64,000 bases of DNA from Eubacteriaceae bacterium (GCA_902362435.1 CABIWW010000009.1:71013-135012), one strand, 5' to 3'; shown: positions 34,004-43,716, counted from the stretch's first letter. Translations and numbers: made by a program. The notes: generated from the letters alone by a model not told the origin.

Positions 34004-34032
34004 TTGCATAAACATTTATAACAGTGTATAAT
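34004..34032 (+). promoter_or_regulatory. carAB promoter
   Basis: TTGCAT (34004-34009) and a perfect TATAAT (34027-34032) are 17 bases apart. The leader to carA is only about 55 bases, with no PyrR attenuator or riboswitch that I can recognise. Confidence 0.75.
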
Positions 34033-34091
34033 TATTTACTGATGGCAGAAATGCTGTGGATCTAGTGTGTAAGGAGATAAGGCATAGGATT

Positions 34092-35216
34092 ATGATTAAG
34101 ACGATTGAAAAAATGGAAGGTTTGATCTACCTGGAAGACGGGACCGTGTTCAAGGGTCACGGATTCGGATTCAGGGGAACAGCTGTCGGAGAACTCGTAT
34201 TCAATACATCGATGACAGGATATCAGAAAATACTCACTGACCCGTCGTACAAGGGCCAGATAATAAACATGACATATCCGCTGATCGGAAATTACGGCAT
34301 AAGCAGGATCGATAACGAATCGGAGAAAGTGCACGCTTTCGGAGTTGTCGTAAAGGATCTGTGCGATGCGCCGTCGAACAGCAACAGCATAATGACGATA
34401 GATGAATGGCTCAGGAACATGGAGGTCCCGGGAGTGTTCGGAGTCGATACAAGACAGATAACCAAGAAGATAAGAAACAAGGGAACAGTCAAGTGCGTGA
34501 TAAGCACAGAAGGCATCTCGATCAGCGAAGCTGCCAGGAGATGTGCGGAGGCAGAGCTCAGAGGCGACTGGATGAAAGAAGTCGGCGTCAAAGAGAAAGT
34601 AGAGCTGAAGAGCCTTGCAGACTCGGATGAAAAACCGTTCAGCGTCGCTGTGATGGACTTCGGTGTAAAGGGCAACATACTGACATGCCTGCGCGAAAGA
34701 AACTGCGACCTTACGATATATCCTTACGGAACATCGGCCGAGACTATACTGGCAGGAAAGCCGGACGGCATATTCCTGACGAACGGCCCCGGAGATCCGG
34801 AGGAAGCAGCAGAGGCCATAGAAGAAGTGAAGAAGCTGATCAGTGCGAATGAGGCACCTATGTTCGGCATATGCATGGGCCACCAGGTGCTCGCGCTCGC
34901 ATTCGGAGGAAAGACATACAAACTCAAGTACGGACACCGCGGAGGCAACCACGGTGTGTTCGACAAGAATACGAAGCGCTCGTACATAACATCGCAGAAC
35001 CACGGATTCGCCGTTCAGTATGAAAGCATAATCCTCAAGGGAATGGAGATCACACACCTCAATCTCAACGACGGAACGGTAGAGGGTATAGAGCACAGAG
35101 ACCTGCCTGTATTTTCAGTGCAGTTCCACCCGGAAGCATCACCCGGACCAAACGATACGGGATATCTTTTCGATAAATTCATAAACATGATGAAAGGGGA
35201 CAGAATCAATGCCTAA
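34092..35216 (+). CDS. carA: Carbamoyl-phosphate synthase, small (glutaminase) subunit
   Basis: A CarA of about 374 residues that frees ammonia from glutamine for CarB. The N-terminal CPSase domain (YLEDGTVFKGHGFG, NTSMTGYQKILTDPSY) is followed by a class I glutaminase with nucleophile Cys in FGICMGHQ and the His-x-Glu pair in VQFHPEASPGP. The start is uncertain: ATG 34092 (MIKTIEKMEG) is preferred, but the AAGGAG at 34071 is 15 bases away; GTG 34056 and ATG 34113 are alternatives. It overlaps carB by 8 bases. Confidence 0.94.
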   Translation: MIKTIEKMEGLIYLEDGTVFKGHGFGFRGTAVGELVFNTSMTGYQKILTDPSYKGQIINMTYPLIGNYGISRIDNESEKVHAFGVVVKDLCDAPSNSNSIMTIDEWLRNMEVPGVFGVDTRQITKKIRNKGTVKCVISTEGISISEAARRCAEAELRGDWMKEVGVKEKVELKSLADSDEKPFSVAVMDFGVKGNILTCLRERNCDLTIYPYGTSAETILAGKPDGIFLTNGPGDPEEAAEAIEEVKKLISANEAPMFGICMGHQVLALAFGGKTYKLKYGHRGGNHGVFDKNTKRSYITSQNHGFAVQYESIILKGMEITHLNLNDGTVEGIEHRDLPVFSVQFHPEASPGPNDTGYLFDKFINMMKGDRINA

Positions 35217-38200
35217 GAAGCCATATCTGAAAAAAATACTTATCATCGGTTCCGGCCCGATCGTTATAGGACAGGCTGCGGAATTCGACTATGCGGGAAC
35301 TCAGGCATGCAAGGCCATCAGGGAAGAAGGCATAGAGACTATACTGGTAAACAGCAACCCTGCAACGATCATGACAGACAAGGGGATCGCAGACAAGGTC
35401 TACATGGAGCCGCTCACTGAAGAAGCTCTCGAACAGATCCTTGCAAAGGAGAGACCTGACGGCATACTGGCAGGATTCGGCGGACAGACAGGGCTGAACC
35501 TGGCTATGGAGCTGGAAAGCAAGGGCATCCTCGAAAAGTACGGCGTGGCTCTGCTGGGTGTAAATAAAGAAAGCATCAAAAGAGCAGAAGACAGAGAAGA
35601 ATTCAAGACGCTGATGCAGGATATAGGCGAACCTATACCGAGCAGTGTCATTGCGACATCGATGGATGAATGCTATGATTTCGTTGAAAAAGAAGGATTC
35701 CCTGTTATCATAAGACCTGCGTATACGCTCGGTGGAACAGGCGGCGGTATCGCGGAAAACAAGAAGGAGCTGGAGCTTCTTTGCGTCAAGGGAATGGAAA
35801 ACAGCGCGATCGGTCAGATCCTGCTCGAAAAGTCGGTTGCAGGCTGGAAGGAGATCGAGTATGAAGTCATCAGAGACAGCCGTGACAACTGCATCATAAT
35901 ATGCAGCATGGAAAACCTTGACCCTGTAGGAGTGCATACAGGCGACAGTATCGTAGTCGCACCTACCCAGACTCTCAGAGACGCTGAGTATCAGATGCTC
36001 AGAGATGCTTCGATAAAGATCATAAGAAACCTCGAGATCGAAGGCGGATGCAACGTGCAGTTCGCACTCGATCCTGACACGGGAAAATACATAGTAATAG
36101 AGGTAAACCCTCGAGTAAGCCGTTCGTCAGCACTCGCATCGAAGGCTGCAGGATATCCGATCGCAAAGATAGCAGCGAAGATCGCCATCGGATACAACCT
36201 GGACGAGCTCTCGAACTACGTTACACAGACGACGAGCGCGTGCTTTGAGCCTACGCTCGACTACGTTGTCGTAAAGTTCCCGAAATGGCCTTTCGACAAG
36301 TTCAGGACAGCATCGAGAAAGCTCGGCACACAGATGAAGGCTACGGGCGAGGTAATGTCCATAGACAGGACATTCGAGAGCGCGCTGCTCAAGGCGCTCA
36401 CATCGATCGAGATCAAGTGCGACGGTCTGCACATACCGTTCGTTTCAGGTCTGAACGATGCTGACCTCGTGGAAAAGCTCAAGGCGTGCGATGACGAGAG
36501 GATATTCTGCATCGCGGAAGTCATGAGAAGAGAGCTGATGACAGTCGAGGATCTTTACAATCTGACGAAGATAGACAGATGGTTCCTCAACAAGATCAGA
36601 GGAATAATCGATCTGGAGAACAGACTGCAGACAGAGCCGCTGACCAAGGAAATGGTATACGAGGCAGAGTCGAGAGGCTTCACTGATACGGATATCATCA
36701 CTCTTTCGGGAACGACAAGAGACGTTCTGCAGGATATACGAGTATATAACGATATCTATCCTGTATACAAGATGGTAGATACCTGTGGCGGAGAGTTCGA
36801 TGCGCTGACGCCTTACTACTATTCATGCTACGATGAAGAGGATGAGAGCGTAAGGAGCCACGAGAAAAAGATACTGGTAATAGGTTCAGGTCCGATAAGG
36901 ATAGGACAGGGTATCGAGTTCGACTACTGCTGCGTACAGGGCGTATGGGCCATCAAGGAACTCGGATACGAAGCGATAATCATGAACAACAACCCTGAGA
37001 CAGTAAGTACCGACTTCGATACATCGGACAAGCTGTACTTCGAGTCGCTGCATATAGACAACGTTATGAACGTTATCAAGAGAGAGCGTCCTCAGGGAGT
37101 TATCATACAGTTCGGCGGACAGACATCGCTGAACCTCGCTGAAAAACTCAGCAGCCGAAGCATAAACATACTAGGAACATCATACAGCAATATTGACCTG
37201 GCTGAGGACAGAGAAAAATTCTGCGAACTCCTTGACGAGCTCGGCATAGCAGTGCCTGAAGGTGTTGCTGTAACGAGCGAGGAAGACGCATTCGCAGCAG
37301 TCAGAAAGCTCGGGTATCCGCTCGTGGTAAGACCGTCATATGTAATAGGCGGACGTGCTATGCAGGTCGTATACAACGATGTAGAGCTCAAGAGATATCT
37401 GAAGGAAGCCGTATCGCTTTCGACAGAGCATCCTGTTCTGATAGACCAGTATATCCAGGGCAAGGAGATCGAAGTCGATGCTATAGCAGACGGCGAAGAC
37501 ATCCTGATCCCGGGCATCATGGAGCACGTGGAAAGGGCAGGCGTACACTCCGGAGACAGTATTTCGGTATATCCGAACTATTCGCTTTCAGAGGAAGTGG
37601 AAAAGACTCTCGAAGACTACACGAAGAGGATCTCGAAGGCCCTCAATGTGGTGGGTCTTGTGAACATCCAGTACGCATATGACGGAAAGAAGATCTACGT
37701 CATAGAAGTGAACCCTAGAGCGTCGCGTACAGTGCCTATCCTGAGCAAGGTGACAAGAGTTCCTATGGTAAAGCTTGCAGTTGCAGCTATGCTGGGCCAT
37801 AAGCTCAGAGACAGCGAATACGGCACAGGCCTTTACAAAAAGACTGAAGAGTACGCCGTAAAGGTTCCGGTGTTCTCGAGTGCAAAACTTACCGACATGG
37901 ACATCGCTCTCGGACCTGAAATGAAGTCGACAGGCGAAGTGCTCGGAATAGACAAAGATCTGGACAAGGCGATCTACAAGGGTTTCCTCGGTGCAGGAAT
38001 GAGCATACCGACGAACGGAAACGTTTTCGTGACGCTCAAGGAGTCTGAGCAGAACACATATACGGCAGACATCCTGAGGGACTATGCAGAGGCAGGATTC
38101 CGTCTCTATGCGACTGATGACACGATAGAATTCATCATGGCGCATGACATACCTGTAGAGCCGATGGATTACGATACGGCGCAGAAGTGGATCATGAACC

Positions 38201-38409
38201 ATGACAGTGAGAGCGACGAGAAGATCGCTCTCGTAATAAACATTCCTGTAGTTGCGAACCGAAAGGAAAGAGAAAGCTTCCCGGTAAGACGAAAGGCTAT
38301 CGAGAGAGGCATCTCGGTAATGACATGCATGGATACGGCGCGCGTGTTCCTGAAGGCTGTGAAGCTCAAGCAGCAGGATGCAGTGCTCGACTATGAACCG
38401 CTTGACTGA
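35209..38409 (+). CDS. carB: Carbamoyl-phosphate synthase, large subunit
   Basis: A 1066-residue CarB making carbamoyl phosphate from bicarbonate, ammonia and two ATP, for pyrimidines and arginine. The two homologous halves each begin with a GSGPI-R/V-IGQ-EFDY motif (near residues 14 and 560) and hold an ATP-grasp domain (EVNPRVSRSSALASKA and EVNPRASRTVPILSKV). The C-terminal 130 residues form the allosteric MGS-like domain. The length is normal for the family. Carbamoyl phosphate made here feeds the argGH route later in the window. Confidence 0.97.
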   Translation: MPKKPYLKKILIIGSGPIVIGQAAEFDYAGTQACKAIREEGIETILVNSNPATIMTDKGIADKVYMEPLTEEALEQILAKERPDGILAGFGGQTGLNLAMELESKGILEKYGVALLGVNKESIKRAEDREEFKTLMQDIGEPIPSSVIATSMDECYDFVEKEGFPVIIRPAYTLGGTGGGIAENKKELELLCVKGMENSAIGQILLEKSVAGWKEIEYEVIRDSRDNCIIICSMENLDPVGVHTGDSIVVAPTQTLRDAEYQMLRDASIKIIRNLEIEGGCNVQFALDPDTGKYIVIEVNPRVSRSSALASKAAGYPIAKIAAKIAIGYNLDELSNYVTQTTSACFEPTLDYVVVKFPKWPFDKFRTASRKLGTQMKATGEVMSIDRTFESALLKALTSIEIKCDGLHIPFVSGLNDADLVEKLKACDDERIFCIAEVMRRELMTVEDLYNLTKIDRWFLNKIRGIIDLENRLQTEPLTKEMVYEAESRGFTDTDIITLSGTTRDVLQDIRVYNDIYPVYKMVDTCGGEFDALTPYYYSCYDEEDESVRSHEKKILVIGSGPIRIGQGIEFDYCCVQGVWAIKELGYEAIIMNNNPETVSTDFDTSDKLYFESLHIDNVMNVIKRERPQGVIIQFGGQTSLNLAEKLSSRSINILGTSYSNIDLAEDREKFCELLDELGIAVPEGVAVTSEEDAFAAVRKLGYPLVVRPSYVIGGRAMQVVYNDVELKRYLKEAVSLSTEHPVLIDQYIQGKEIEVDAIADGEDILIPGIMEHVERAGVHSGDSISVYPNYSLSEEVEKTLEDYTKRISKALNVVGLVNIQYAYDGKKIYVIEVNPRASRTVPILSKVTRVPMVKLAVAAMLGHKLRDSEYGTGLYKKTEEYAVKVPVFSSAKLTDMDIALGPEMKSTGEVLGIDKDLDKAIYKGFLGAGMSIPTNGNVFVTLKESEQNTYTADILRDYAEAGFRLYATDDTIEFIMAHDIPVEPMDYDTAQKWIMNHDSESDEKIALVINIPVVANRKERESFPVRRKAIERGISVMTCMDTARVFLKAVKLKQQDAVLDYEPLD

Positions 38410-38493
38410 TGCAGCAGGCCGACAGGATATCGGTGAAAAAACAATTTTCGAATTATACTGGAAATCAACATAATTCTCTGGTATTATTAATAA

Positions 38494-38514
38494 GTTACCA
38501 GCAGAAAAGGTAAC
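38494..38514 (+). promoter_or_regulatory. Inverted repeat before the small membrane protein gene
   Basis: GTTACC (38494-38499) and GGTAAC (38509-38514) form a perfect 6-bp inverted repeat, 25 bases before the ATG of the small protein and just upstream of its GGAGG. It may be an operator or a leader hairpin. Confidence 0.35.
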
Positions 38515-38538
38515 AGCGTTAATTGGAGGAACATAACA

Positions 38539-38727
38539 ATGATGATACTTTTCTTAGCACTGATATTCGGAATAATTGTTGCGGCACTTCTCGTGTTCTC
38601 GATCATAAGAAACAGGAATGCCGGTAAAAGCAAGATCGTCAATATATTGAAACTGGTAATCCTGGCTGAAGCGGTCGCATACATAGTCGTCTTTATCATA
38701 GTGATAATCAAGACGATGGCGGCGTGA
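38539..38727 (+). CDS. Small two-helix membrane protein
   Basis: A 62-residue protein consisting almost entirely of two hydrophobic helices: MMILFLALIFGIIVAALLVF, a short basic loop RNRNAGKSK, and LVILAEAVAYIVVFIIVII. I recognise no family. A strong GGAGG site and a dedicated terminator support it as a real single-gene unit. The positive loop predicts that both termini face outward. The function is unknown. Confidence 0.7.
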   Translation: MMILFLALIFGIIVAALLVFSIIRNRNAGKSKIVNILKLVILAEAVAYIVVFIIVIIKTMAA

Positions 38728-38767
38728 CGACGATTCGCATGACGTATCGGATTCAACTGCAAGATCG

Positions 38768-38808
38768 AATTTCGCTCAGCGCTGCAAAGCGCTGCAGCGA
38801 AATTTTTT
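38768..38808 (+). terminator. Terminator after the small membrane protein gene
   Basis: AATTTCGCT (38769-38777) pairs with AGCGAAATT (38796-38804), with GCGCT/AGCGC inside, followed by six T. Confidence 0.9.
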
Positions 38809-38851
38809 GTGAGCAGAATGGATAGTGTATCATATATGGAAGGAGTTTGAA

Positions 38852-40486
38852 ATGATAGCAGATAAAGTTCTCAAAAGTAATGTCATATATACCGGTGTAA
38901 GCAATGAAATAATCAGCGGAGGTGTTGCAGTCTCCGGAAACAGGATAATCGCTGTGGCCGGTGATGATGAGATAGACGGATATATAGGAAAAGATACTGA
39001 AGTATATGAATACAGGGATAAGCTGATAATGCCGGGGATCATAGACAATCATGTACATGTCACTATGGGCGCAATGATGCATGATAATGATCTGAGCCTG
39101 GAAGGTACGAAATCAGCAGAGGAATGTGCTGCGATGGTAAAAGATTATCTCGAAAAAAATCCGGAAACGAGTCTGCTGGTAGCCTCGGGCTGGATGGTCT
39201 CTGCATGGGACAACAATGAACTGCCGCGCAAGGAGATGCTGGACGAGATATCCACAGAGATCCCTATCTGTCTCAGTACAGCTGACGGATGGCTCTGCTG
39301 GGTAAATTCCAGGGCACTGGAGATGTTCGGATACACCAAAGAAAGCATAACTAAAGAAAAAGAGATTTACGTGAGGAAAGACGAAAATGGAGAGCTCACA
39401 GGTATGCTGTATCATATGGGTTCGGATCCTGTATTTTTCATGCTGCTCAATATAGACAAGACTCAGGCAAAGAAACTGATCAAGCATTCACTGGGGATAT
39501 ACAGCAGTTTCGGCATCACTGCTGCAGGAGATGTTTCAAATGAACTTGAGATAGAAAAAGAGCCCAAAGGTTTTGAACTTTACAGAGAAATGGAACAGGC
39601 AGGCGACCTGGACGTCAGGATGTACGTATATCCTTCGATAGGAAAGACGGGAGATTTCAGCCGTGCGAAGGAACTGATGGAGGAATACAGCGATGGCTAT
39701 GTCATCATGCCGGGACTCAAAGCATATGGTGACGGAGTCATAGACGCTCATACGGGAGTACTCAATGCACCGTACAATGATAAGCCGGAAGATCCGGAGT
39801 TCAATGCTACACCGATATTCACACAGGAAGCCTTGAGCGATATCATAACAAAAGCCAATGCTGAAGGCTATCCGGTAAGGATACACTGCACAGGAGACGG
39901 AAGTACGAGAATGGCACTGAATGCATTCGAGGCTTCGATAAAAGCAAACGGCAGACATGGTCTCAGAAATGGTATAGAACATGTAGAACTCGTAGAAGAT
40001 GAAGATTATCCGAGATTTGCAGAGCTTGATGTCATGGCAAACAAGCAGCCAGCACATTATTATCTCTGCACTGAGAAATTCATGCTGGATGCGCTTGGAG
40101 AGAGAAGATGGTTCAGGAGTCAGCCTCTGAAATCATTTTACGATGCCGGAGCAAAGGTGTCTCTCAGTACGGATTTTCCGATCGTTGAGATCGATCCGTT
40201 CCACAATATGTACGTAGCCGTTACAAGACTGGATCTTGAAGGCAATGAAATAGGCGCGGATATCAATGAAAAAATAGATATTTTTGATGCGCTCCATGGC
40301 TACACATATATGGGAGCATATGGCATGGGCGTTGAAGATAAAACAGGTTCGCTTGAACCTGGCAAGCTGGCTGATATAGCAGTCATAAACGGGAGGATTT
40401 TCGATGAGGAGCCGGAAAAGCTTCTTGACAGGAAAGCAGTCCTTACGATGATGGATGGACGTATAGTTTATGAAGACAGGCAGTAA
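38852..40486 (+). CDS. YtcJ-like amidohydrolase (amidohydrolase family 3)
   Basis: A 544-residue metal-dependent hydrolase. The TIM-barrel metal site is shown by MPGIIDNHVHVTMG (HxH), the HCTGDGSTRMALNAF strand, GIEHVELV and STDFPIVEIDP (catalytic Asp). The small beta-domain is formed by the N-terminus and by GSLEPGKLADIAVINGRIF. YtcJ-type enzymes hydrolyse varied N-acyl or formamide-like compounds, and substrates are poorly known. The start at 38852 follows AAGGAG. An NhaC-type antiporter gene follows after 85 bases and shares its terminator, suggesting a transport-plus-hydrolysis operon. Confidence 0.88.
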   Translation: MIADKVLKSNVIYTGVSNEIISGGVAVSGNRIIAVAGDDEIDGYIGKDTEVYEYRDKLIMPGIIDNHVHVTMGAMMHDNDLSLEGTKSAEECAAMVKDYLEKNPETSLLVASGWMVSAWDNNELPRKEMLDEISTEIPICLSTADGWLCWVNSRALEMFGYTKESITKEKEIYVRKDENGELTGMLYHMGSDPVFFMLLNIDKTQAKKLIKHSLGIYSSFGITAAGDVSNELEIEKEPKGFELYREMEQAGDLDVRMYVYPSIGKTGDFSRAKELMEEYSDGYVIMPGLKAYGDGVIDAHTGVLNAPYNDKPEDPEFNATPIFTQEALSDIITKANAEGYPVRIHCTGDGSTRMALNAFEASIKANGRHGLRNGIEHVELVEDEDYPRFAELDVMANKQPAHYYLCTEKFMLDALGERRWFRSQPLKSFYDAGAKVSLSTDFPIVEIDPFHNMYVAVTRLDLEGNEIGADINEKIDIFDALHGYTYMGAYGMGVEDKTGSLEPGKLADIAVINGRIFDEEPEKLLDRKAVLTMMDGRIVYEDRQ

Positions 40487-40571
40487 GCATGTCAAAAATG
40501 ATGATAGATGTCGCAGGCATTTTTAAGATGTTAATATGAATCACTGTTTTAAGAGAGGAGAAAGATTTTTT

Positions 40572-41945
40572 ATGGAGTATGGAATTTTATGTGTGCTTCC
40601 GGTAATAACGATACTGGTTATCGCTGTTACTACGAAGCGTACGCTGTTTGCCATGACATGCGGGCTGGCAATGGCGGCAATGATCCTGGGGAAAGGCCCG
40701 AAAGGCTTTGCAGGTTCATTCTTCGACAACATTTATGCCGCATTCAGCAATGAATCGCTTCAGTGGCTGCTCATCGTTATCGCATTGTTCGGCATACTGA
40801 TAATGTTGTATGAGAAGACAGGTGCAGTAACAGATTTCGGATACTGGGCGGGAAAATTTATCAAGACCAGGAAGACGGCTCTGTTCGGAACCTTTATCCT
40901 GGGTGTTGTGATATTCATTGATGACTATCTCAACAACCTGGCTGTAGGTACGACGATGAAAGGGATAACGGACAAGCTGGGTATACCAAGACAGCAGCTG
41001 GCATATGTAGTGAATACGGTGGCAGCTCCTGTGTGTCTGCTGATACCGCTCTCATCATGGGCTGTATATTTCGCAGCACTGATGGGAGATCAGGGTGTCG
41101 AGATCAACGGTTCTTCGATGGCTGCATATATCCATGGTCTGCCGCTGGCATTTTATGCGTGGTTCGCAGTCATCATATGTATCCTCCAGATCCTGGGTGT
41201 TATACCTAAGATCGGACCTATGAAGAAGGCATATGAAAGGTACGAGACGCTGGGAGATGTATTCCCTGAGGGAACTGATCCCGAGCTTGTTGAAAGTGCA
41301 AAGAATGAAAGCAGCGATCCGGAAGAAAACAGGAAAGCTCATCCGTGGAATTTCCTCATACCGCTGATCGTCATGATCATAGTGGCACTGCTGGCTGACG
41401 TTCTTATGGGATCAGCCGCAGGAGTTGCAGTAGCGTTCATACTTTATCTGATAGAGAAGAAAATGAGCTTCAAGGATCTGCTGACTGCATGCTTTGACGG
41501 TGTTATGTCGATGGGATTCGTGTTTGTTCTGTCAGTACTTGCTTTTTCGGTGCAGAATGCAAATATAGATCTTGGACTGGCAGATTATGTAATATCCATA
41601 ACTGAACCTGTCATGAAAGGCGGGTTCCTGCCGGCAGTCGTATTCATCGTATGCGGTATATATGCTTATGCTACAGGATGCTTCTGGGATCTGGCTGCGA
41701 TCATAATACCTATCGTTATACCTCTTGCAAATGCAATGGGTGTAGACCCGATCGTTACATCAGCTGCAGTATTCTCAGGCGCTGCATTCGGAAGCAATAC
41801 ATGCCTTTACGGCGACGGCGTCATCATGTGTGCACAGGGCTGTCAGATCAAGAGCCTCGACCTCATGACAACGACTCTGCCATATGCTTGTATGGCCGGA
41901 GTAGCGACTGTTATATGCTATCTGATAGTAGGATTCGCTATGTAA
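40572..41945 (+). CDS. NhaC-type Na+/H+ antiporter family membrane protein
   Basis: A 457-residue polytopic transporter of the NhaC/Na_H_antiporter family with about 11-12 membrane helices. The conserved core FIDDYLNNLAVGTTMKGITDKLGI with an intramembrane Asp pair and the APVCLLIPLSSWAVYFAAL helix is visible, and GAAFGSNTCLYGDGVIM near the C-terminus is typical. Family members exchange Na+ and H+, but some paralogues move organic anions. Its operon with an amidohydrolase hints at a substrate-linked role. ATG 40572 was chosen because GAGAGGAG lies ahead of it; an upstream ATG at 40536 lacks a site. Confidence 0.88.
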   Translation: MEYGILCVLPVITILVIAVTTKRTLFAMTCGLAMAAMILGKGPKGFAGSFFDNIYAAFSNESLQWLLIVIALFGILIMLYEKTGAVTDFGYWAGKFIKTRKTALFGTFILGVVIFIDDYLNNLAVGTTMKGITDKLGIPRQQLAYVVNTVAAPVCLLIPLSSWAVYFAALMGDQGVEINGSSMAAYIHGLPLAFYAWFAVIICILQILGVIPKIGPMKKAYERYETLGDVFPEGTDPELVESAKNESSDPEENRKAHPWNFLIPLIVMIIVALLADVLMGSAAGVAVAFILYLIEKKMSFKDLLTACFDGVMSMGFVFVLSVLAFSVQNANIDLGLADYVISITEPVMKGGFLPAVVFIVCGIYAYATGCFWDLAAIIIPIVIPLANAMGVDPIVTSAAVFSGAAFGSNTCLYGDGVIMCAQGCQIKSLDLMTTTLPYACMAGVATVICYLIVGFAM

Positions 41946-41959
41946 TATCATGAATAAAG

Positions 41960-42013
41960 ATCCCGCTTGGCACATTGTGATATGCTACGGTGATGCTGCA
42001 GCGGGATTTTTTG
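41960..42013 (+). terminator. Terminator after the antiporter gene
   Basis: The perfect 8-bp stem ATCCCGCT (41960-41967) / AGCGGGAT (42000-42007), then six T and G-rich DNA. The 32-base loop contains a smaller imperfect hairpin. Confidence 0.85.
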
Positions 42014-42052
42014 TGCGCGCAGTGCATATACAATGTAAAAGGTGCAGCGGTC

Positions 42053-42081
42053 TTTATCGATGACCGGTTGTGTGGTAAAAT
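42053..42081 (+). promoter_or_regulatory. Probable promoter of the terC-like gene
   Basis: TTTATC (42053-42058) and TAAAAT (42076-42081) are 17 bases apart. The leader of about 100 bases was checked for a yybP-ykoY manganese riboswitch, common before such genes, but its conserved core is not recognisable. Confidence 0.5.
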
Positions 42082-42185
42082 ATCTGCATATACAAAACAG
42101 ACGGTACGCCGCAAATCGTGCAGGCTGCCTGACTGCCATGGATCATAATGGCATGTATACCAGGAATAAAAAGGATGGTACGAAA

Positions 42186-43019
42186 TTGAACGAGATAAGA
42201 CATTCCGTAAAGTGGGTGGGATTCTGGATAGGGATGGCAGCGATATGTTGCGGCATCATATGGGCGATGCTGGGAAGCAAAAGCGGCCTTGAGTTCGCGG
42301 CGGGATATCTGATAGAGCTCAGCCTGAGCGTAGACAATCTGTTCGTGTTCATGTCGATATTCCTGTCGTTCGGCATACGCGAAAAGGTGCAGCACAGAGT
42401 CCTGAACTGGGGTATCATCGGAGCGATAGTACTGCGTTTTCTGTTCATATTCTTCGGACTGAAAATAGTCAATTCATTTTCATGGATACTTTACATATTC
42501 GGGGCGATACTGATAATAAACGGCATAAAGATGATGATCGGAAAGGAAGAAGAAAAAGATCCTTCGGACAGCAGGATAATAAAAGGCGTAAGCAGAGTCC
42601 TGCCGATGACGGATCATTTCGAGGGCGACAGGTTCATGGTGAAAAAGAACGGACGCCATCTGTTCACTCCGCTGTTCGCAGTGCTGTGTCTGGTCGAGTG
42701 CTCAGACATAATATTCGCGATAGATTCGGTACCGGCAGTGTTCTCGGTATCGACAAATCTGCTGATAGTGTATTCATCCAACATATTCGCGATACTGGGA
42801 CTCAGACAGATGTACTTCGTGCTGGAGCATCTGCAGGAACGCTTTAGGTATGTAAAATACGGGGTCGGCATAATCCTGATGTTCACGGGAGTGAAGCTGG
42901 GTGCACTGATCTTCGATTTTAACATATCGACGACTGTATCGATCTGCGTGATCTTCTTTGTGATAGTGTTCAGCGTGATAATGTCCGTGATCATATCAGG
43001 AAAAGACGGGAAGAGATAG
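42186..43019 (+). CDS. TerC/Alx family membrane protein
   Basis: A 277-residue integral membrane protein with about seven to eight helices of the TerC family, implicated in manganese or other metal export and co-translational metal loading. The diagnostic SLSVDNLFVFMSIFLSFGI and the second half VECSDIIFAIDSVPAVFSVS each carry an intramembrane Asp near the metal path. The start is uncertain. TTG 42186 gives the usual family start (NEIRHSVKWVGFW) and has AAGGATGG upstream, but in-frame ATGs at 42138 and 42153 would add 11-16 residues without a good binding site. Confidence 0.88.
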   Translation: MNEIRHSVKWVGFWIGMAAICCGIIWAMLGSKSGLEFAAGYLIELSLSVDNLFVFMSIFLSFGIREKVQHRVLNWGIIGAIVLRFLFIFFGLKIVNSFSWILYIFGAILIINGIKMMIGKEEEKDPSDSRIIKGVSRVLPMTDHFEGDRFMVKKNGRHLFTPLFAVLCLVECSDIIFAIDSVPAVFSVSTNLLIVYSSNIFAILGLRQMYFVLEHLQERFRYVKYGVGIILMFTGVKLGALIFDFNISTTVSICVIFFVIVFSVIMSVIISGKDGKR

Positions 43020-43094
43020 ATCATATAGGCGGCAGGGACCGCAGCACTTATAAAGCTTATAAGCTGAAAAACAGGCATATCAAGCATAAAAAGC

Positions 43095-43151
43095 ACAAAA
43101 AAATCCTGCATCCTGCAGGATCATAAGCAAAGGCGCAGCTGCAGCCTTTGC
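43095..43151 (-). terminator. Terminator downstream of the yfcE-like gene, plus a second hairpin
   Basis: On the minus strand ATCCTGCA / TGCAGGAT (43121-43103) runs into a T tract (43102-43096). Nearer the gene, the perfect 8-bp palindrome GCAAAGGC / GCCTTTGC (43127-43151) forms another hairpin without a T tract. Confidence 0.75.
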
Positions 43152-43167
43152 GTGGATATATGAATGA

Positions 43168-43716
43168 TCAGAAACGGTCGCAGTAGTTCATCAGATTTCT
43201 CAGAAAACCTGACTGCGGCGGTTTTTTATTTCCCATGATGGTTGAATAATACACGATGGAAGCGTCAAAACTGTCTGCAGACGTCCTGATGATGGCGTAC
43301 GAACCGTCGCTGCCGTCTCTCGGCTGTGTGAGACTGCCGGGATTGATGAAGCGTATGCCGTTGCTCTCATCGGTCATCGCTTTGTGAGTGTGCCCGAAAA
43401 CCACGGCTCTGCAGTCGTTTTCCATAGCCTTGTACATGAGCCCGTTGAGCTGGTAGTTGACGTTTTCCATGTGGCCGTGCGTGAGCAGGATATTGCCGCA
43501 TTCCACAGGGATCACCCTGAAGTCGGAACTGCTGTAACCGCCGTCGCAGTTGCCTTTCACGCCTATTACAGGAACGCCGAGCTCAGCCTGCAGCTTTTCC
43601 GCATCCGCGATGAAGTCGCCTGCGTGCAGGATCATATCTATATCCGTCAGCTTAGGCCATATATCGCGTACTTTATTGAGTTTTCCGTGCGTATCGCTGA
43701 TTGCTAAAATTTTCAT
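43168..43716 (-). CDS. YfcE/MJ0936-type metallophosphoesterase
   Basis: A 182-residue calcineurin-like phosphoesterase. Metal ligands are seen in ISDTHG, HAGDF, KGNCDG, LTHGH and GHTHKA, in the usual order, and the closing INPGSLTQPR is a YfcE/MJ0936 hallmark. Such enzymes cleave phosphodiesters in vitro; the physiological substrate is unclear. Start 43716 (MKILAISDTHG) is the normal family start, although the ribosome binding site is weak. It stands alone on the minus strand. Confidence 0.92.
   Translation of the reverse strand: MKILAISDTHGKLNKVRDIWPKLTDIDMILHAGDFIADAEKLQAELGVPVIGVKGNCDGGYSSSDFRVIPVECGNILLTHGHMENVNYQLNGLMYKAMENDCRAVVFGHTHKAMTDESNGIRFINPGSLTQPRDGSDGSYAIIRTSADSFDASIVYYSTIMGNKKPPQSGFLRNLMNYCDRF

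Noticed and set aside
34062..35096. 344-codon minus-strand frame over carA
   Set aside because: It is an antisense shadow of a fully conserved carA.
42082..42185. yybP-ykoY manganese riboswitch before the terC-like gene
   Set aside because: The leader has some GC-rich pairing, but the conserved motif core was not recognisable.
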